Below are positions 61,710 to 64,000 of a DNA stretch of 64,000 bases, piece after piece. The notes under the pieces are model-generated. The model worked only from the letters and a program-made list of their open reading frames with translations. It was not told the DNA's origin and did not search any database. Position 1 is the stretch's first letter; each line of letters starts with the position of its first letter. The position numbers and the translations under genes are program-made. This DNA is from Bacteroidota bacterium (GTDB lineage Bacteria; Bacteroidota; Bacteroidia; Chitinophagales; LD1), in NCBI GenBank assembly GCA_016715625.1, contig JADJZU010000015.1, forward strand, positions 1-64,000, read 5' to 3'.

Positions 61710-62926
61710 CCTGCCCCCTGACCGGCTACTTCAAAATCGGGGCGCAGCATACCGGATTGAAACACCGTGTCGCCTCCTTCCACCACAGCAAATTGAACAA
61801 ATGCCCTGCGCGATGGATAACCACTCGGAAATTTGTGCCCCGCTTTATTGGTCAGCTCCACTGTAACATACAGGGTGTCGTTGCCAATAGAATCAATCTG
61901 CGCCTGCATATCCAGCGTAGCAGTTTGCAATAAGGCATTCGTAGAGGCCAGTGTGCTGTCAAAGCGCGCATCCAGCACATCTATCCCCAGGGCTGTTTTG
62001 TTCTGCTTCATCAAGTCCAGCATAAAGGTATTGGCCCCCTGAAACTTGTGCCGGTTAAACGGACTGCGGGGCGGCAGATTCAAAATGTTATTGGCAATCA
62101 CAATAGGGTCCTGCACCTTGGGCATGTGACAGCTCTGGCAGGGCTGGTCGCTGTTAAAATCGCTGTTCAGCCATTCATGAAAAGTAGCCTGCTCTATAAA
62201 TTGAGTACCGGTAGGCACACCGCTCAGGTTAACGGCATTCGTGAGCAAAGTATGACAAGGAGCACACACCTGGCTTCTGCTCATGTGCGGACTATAAGTA
62301 GGTATCAACCCCACATACAGTTCCATGGGCCCCACCAAAGGATTTTCAAACGGGCCATACTCCACCCGCGAAGTATCGTAGTGAACATTACCGGAATATT
62401 CCAGTTCGGGAATTCCAAGGCTGTCTTTTGCAATGGAGTGGCAGCCGCCACAAGCCACACCGTTCAGCCCCAGCGTATCGCTCAGCAAATCGGCAATCGT
62501 GTAAGTGGCGTGCCCTTTAAACATAGCTGTAAAATGCCCCATCGGGGCGTGGCACGAAGTGCACTTCGTTTGCAGCGCATCGCTGTGCCCGGGGTTCACC
62601 AGTATTTCATGGTTCACCTTGGCGCGCCAGAAAGGGTCTTTGGCCGATAGCGCCATCATGGTGCTTTCCCAGTCATCATACAGGTTAATGTCGTTGCCGT
62701 TCAAATCTACACTGGCAATGCCCAGTGTATCAAAACCATGGCAACCTTTACAATTGCTGCTCCCCAGAAAATATTCGCCCGAGTCCAGCACATTGGCCCG
62801 TCCGCTTTGCAGCGCATCTAACTCAGCAGCGCTGTGAAAGGGGATGCCCACCGGATGTTCCAGAGAAGTAAAAGCCAGAAAAACAATAAGGGTTACAAGT
62901 GCTGTGAAGAAGTAAAAACTACGCAT
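61688..62926 (-). CDS. Secreted five-heme c-type cytochrome, N-terminal fragment
   Basis: Multiheme cytochrome with a signal peptide-like start (SFYFFTALVTLIVFLAFTS). Five heme motifs are visible: CKGCH (59-63), CTSCH (122-126), CGGCH (159-163), CAPCH (221-225) and CQSCH (263-267). The pattern and the spacing (long gaps with His-rich stretches) resemble cytochrome c-554/NrfA-like or tetra-/penta-heme extracellular cytochromes. The repaired gene (60987-62926) gives about 646 residues with a T9SS type A signal, so the cytochrome should be exported past the outer membrane after heme attachment in the periplasm. Electron transfer to or from extracellular partners is inferred. No quinol oxidase or Ccm genes are in the window. 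A consensus promoter lies 26 bp upstream. Confidence 0.93.
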   Translation of the reverse strand: MRSFYFFTALVTLIVFLAFTSLEHPVGIPFHSAAELDALQSGRANVLDSGEYFLGSSNCKGCHGFDTLGIASVDLNGNDINLYDDWESTMMALSAKDPFWRAKVNHEILVNPGHSDALQTKCTSCHAPMGHFTAMFKGHATYTIADLLSDTLGLNGVACGGCHSIAKDSLGIPELEYSGNVHYDTSRVEYGPFENPLVGPMELYVGLIPTYSPHMSRSQVCAPCHTLLTNAVNLSGVPTGTQFIEQATFHEWLNSDFNSDQPCQSCHMPKVQDPIVIANNILNLPPRSPFNRHKFQGANTFMLDLMKQNKTALGIDVLDARFDSTLASTNALLQTATLDMQAQIDSIGNDTLYVTVELTNKAGHKFPSGYPSRRAFVQFAVVEGGDTVFQSGMLRPDFEVAGQGAGWSRTTT

Positions 62927-62951
62927 GCGACAAATAAATAAATGATTCAAT

Positions 62952-62982
62952 CAAATGTAGCCAAAGGAAAATGAGGAACAAA
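62952..62982 (-). promoter_or_regulatory. Consensus Bacteroidota promoter of the cytochrome gene
   Basis: TTTG (complement of 62979-62982), 19 bp, TACATTTG (complement of 62952-62959). The boxes and spacing are identical to the rplM promoter. The predicted leader is about 19 nt. Confidence 0.8.
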
Positions 62983-63149
62983 CGGGGCCGGGTATAGTGT
63001 AGTGTAAAATACACTGCTTTGTGCTGAATAAAAGCAGCACTATAGCCGCCAAAAGTAAGGCAAGTGCTACAACCTCCGTCATTAGGGTTACTTTCGGTGG
63101 GGTAGGATGTAGTTTACATTCATATGCTTAACCAGGGTGAATAATAAAA

Positions 63150-64000
63150 TCATTCCACCACCATTTTAACTCTTGCAAACATCCCCTGCTTTTCAGCAAT
63201 CATTAAATACATTCCCCTGTTTAAATCAGAAACATCTATGGCTGTTTGTTCTTCGGTTACATTTTTCTCTATCATCAGTTTTCCGGTTACATCAAACACT
63301 TTCAATTCAGCATGGAGCATTTCATTTTCCAAACTCACTATTACATAATTACTCGCAGGATTCGGCCACACCTGTATAGCGGATTCCTCTTCGCGGGTTA
63401 GGGGGCTGCTTAGTATGCAATTTTCTATCACACACCCATTACTATCCGTTCTCAATATCCACCCTTGTTGTATAGGCGTAATGCCTACATTAAAAGTAAA
63501 CCTTAACTCTCCGCACGCCAGCAAATCTCCGTTGGGTAGCACATCTATGTCATACAAAAAGCTATAAGTGCCAAATCGCTCGTAAGCTACATACTTTCGC
63601 TCCCATAGTATAGTGCCGTCTGTGTCTATCTTTAATATCCAACCAAAATGATGAGCCGAATCTGTGCCCCATTCAGGGGTAGTGCCACATACTATATATT
63701 TACCATCCTGCAATATCTCTACATCATAGAGTCCTGTATCAAACCCTGAATCTCCCTTTATCACCTCCCATTCTTTTGTAAAGTTCTTATCTAACTTAAT
63801 TACTGAGGCATTATAAAGTTGCAGCCCAGCTACATCATACGCCAAGTGCTGTCTTACTATTATCCAGCCGCTATCGGCTGTTTGCTGCATGCCGTAAGGC
63901 CATTTGTTTTTGTTGTCATTATCTAACCATTGGTTTACATAGTTGCCCATGCTATCCACTTCAAGTAGCCACGTTTTAGCCCAAAAAGGTGTATTAGTAT
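63150..64000 (-). CDS. Secreted beta-propeller-like protein with T9SS sorting domain, 3' part
   Basis: C-terminal part of a protein whose start lies beyond the right edge; the frame is open to the end of the window (PFWAKTWLLEVDSMGNYVNQ). Repeating blade-like units carry a GWI(L/I)xxDxDG motif (FGWILKIDTDGTILWERKY, QGWILRTDSNGCVIENC) and LPNGDLLACGEL-like turns, as in delta-60 or SBBP-like repeat proteins. The T9SS type A sorting domain is clear (IQVWPNPASNYVIVSL, VFDVTGKLMIE, LNRGMYLMIAE). No enzymatic motif. A 220-bp region with hairpins separates it from the cytochrome gene. Confidence 0.82.
   Translation of the reverse strand, partial: TNTPFWAKTWLLEVDSMGNYVNQWLDNDNKNKWPYGMQQTADSGWIIVRQHLAYDVAGLQLYNASVIKLDKNFTKEWEVIKGDSGFDTGLYDVEILQDGKYIVCGTTPEWGTDSAHHFGWILKIDTDGTILWERKYVAYERFGTYSFLYDIDVLPNGDLLACGELRFTFNVGITPIQQGWILRTDSNGCVIENCILSSPLTREEESAIQVWPNPASNYVIVSLENEMLHAELKVFDVTGKLMIEKNVTEEQTAIDVSDLNRGMYLMIAEKQGMFARVKMVVE

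Noticed and set aside
62983..63149. Hairpins AGTGTA/TACACT and GTGCTG/CAGCAC as an RNA gene
   Set aside because: Short arms, no T run and no conserved secondary structure that I recognise; only noted as a possible terminator region.
1..64000. tRNA or rRNA genes
   Set aside because: None of the intergenic gaps held a recognisable cloverleaf or rRNA segment by eye; a covariance-model scan would be needed to be sure.

Overview
The window looks like a chromosomal stretch of a free-living Bacteroidota bacterium, probably a Chitinophagales- or Sphingobacteriia-like lineage (inferred). The reasons are: at least nine proteins ending in type IX secretion (T9SS) sorting domains, a TonB receptor paired with a DUF5689 lipoprotein, SprB-type repeats, PspC and DUF4230 proteins, and promoters of the Bacteroidota type (TTTG, 19 bases, TAnnTTTG). 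No T9SS machinery gene, rRNA, tRNA, CRISPR array or insertion sequence was recognised.

Layout. 1-2 kb: the 5' part of a repeat adhesin, a Crp/Fnr regulator, and an intergenic region with a 21-bp tandem array. 2-6 kb: a Pif1-like helicase broken by an in-frame stop, a MacB/FtsX-type permease and a DUF4230 protein. 6-13 kb: a Wzi/RemB-like outer-membrane protein, TonB receptor plus DUF5689 lipoprotein, and a dipeptide epimerase. 13-21 kb: a 1436-residue secreted protein, then an ldcA-like/pnuC/ceramidase operon with 4-bp overlaps. 21-28 kb: metG (frameshifted), a secreted esterase, a barrel protein, a YHYH protein, a second 21-bp array and an SDR. 28-36 kb: a secreted M43 metalloprotease with PKD and SprB repeats, then a FadJ-like beta-oxidation enzyme behind a PsrA-like palindrome. 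36-41 kb: cysE-cysK, a TlpA-like protein, ndk, a NadR-like ATPase, a PKD protein and a small PspC protein. 41-47 kb: the rplM-rpsI-rpsB-tsf operon, a LuxE-like operon with two membrane proteins, and a lipoprotein. 47-50 kb: a biotin carboxylase and a methyltransferase. 50-64 kb: a run of T9SS cargo on the minus strand, namely a giant glycine-rich adhesin with about ten 82-residue repeats, a small secreted protein, an FG-GAP/ASPIC-UnbV protein, a five-heme cytochrome and a partial secreted protein.

How the parts work together. Housekeeping functions (translation, nucleotide balance, cysteine synthesis, fatty-acid metabolism, peptidoglycan-peptide recycling) alternate with long cell-surface proteins for adhesion, proteolysis, ester hydrolysis and possibly extracellular electron transfer. 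Several genes (regulator, metG, giant adhesin, FG-GAP protein, cytochrome) are interrupted by single-base indels, most of them in short homopolymers. This points to residual sequencing error more than to real gene decay, and the affected genes are described both as read and as they would be if repaired.
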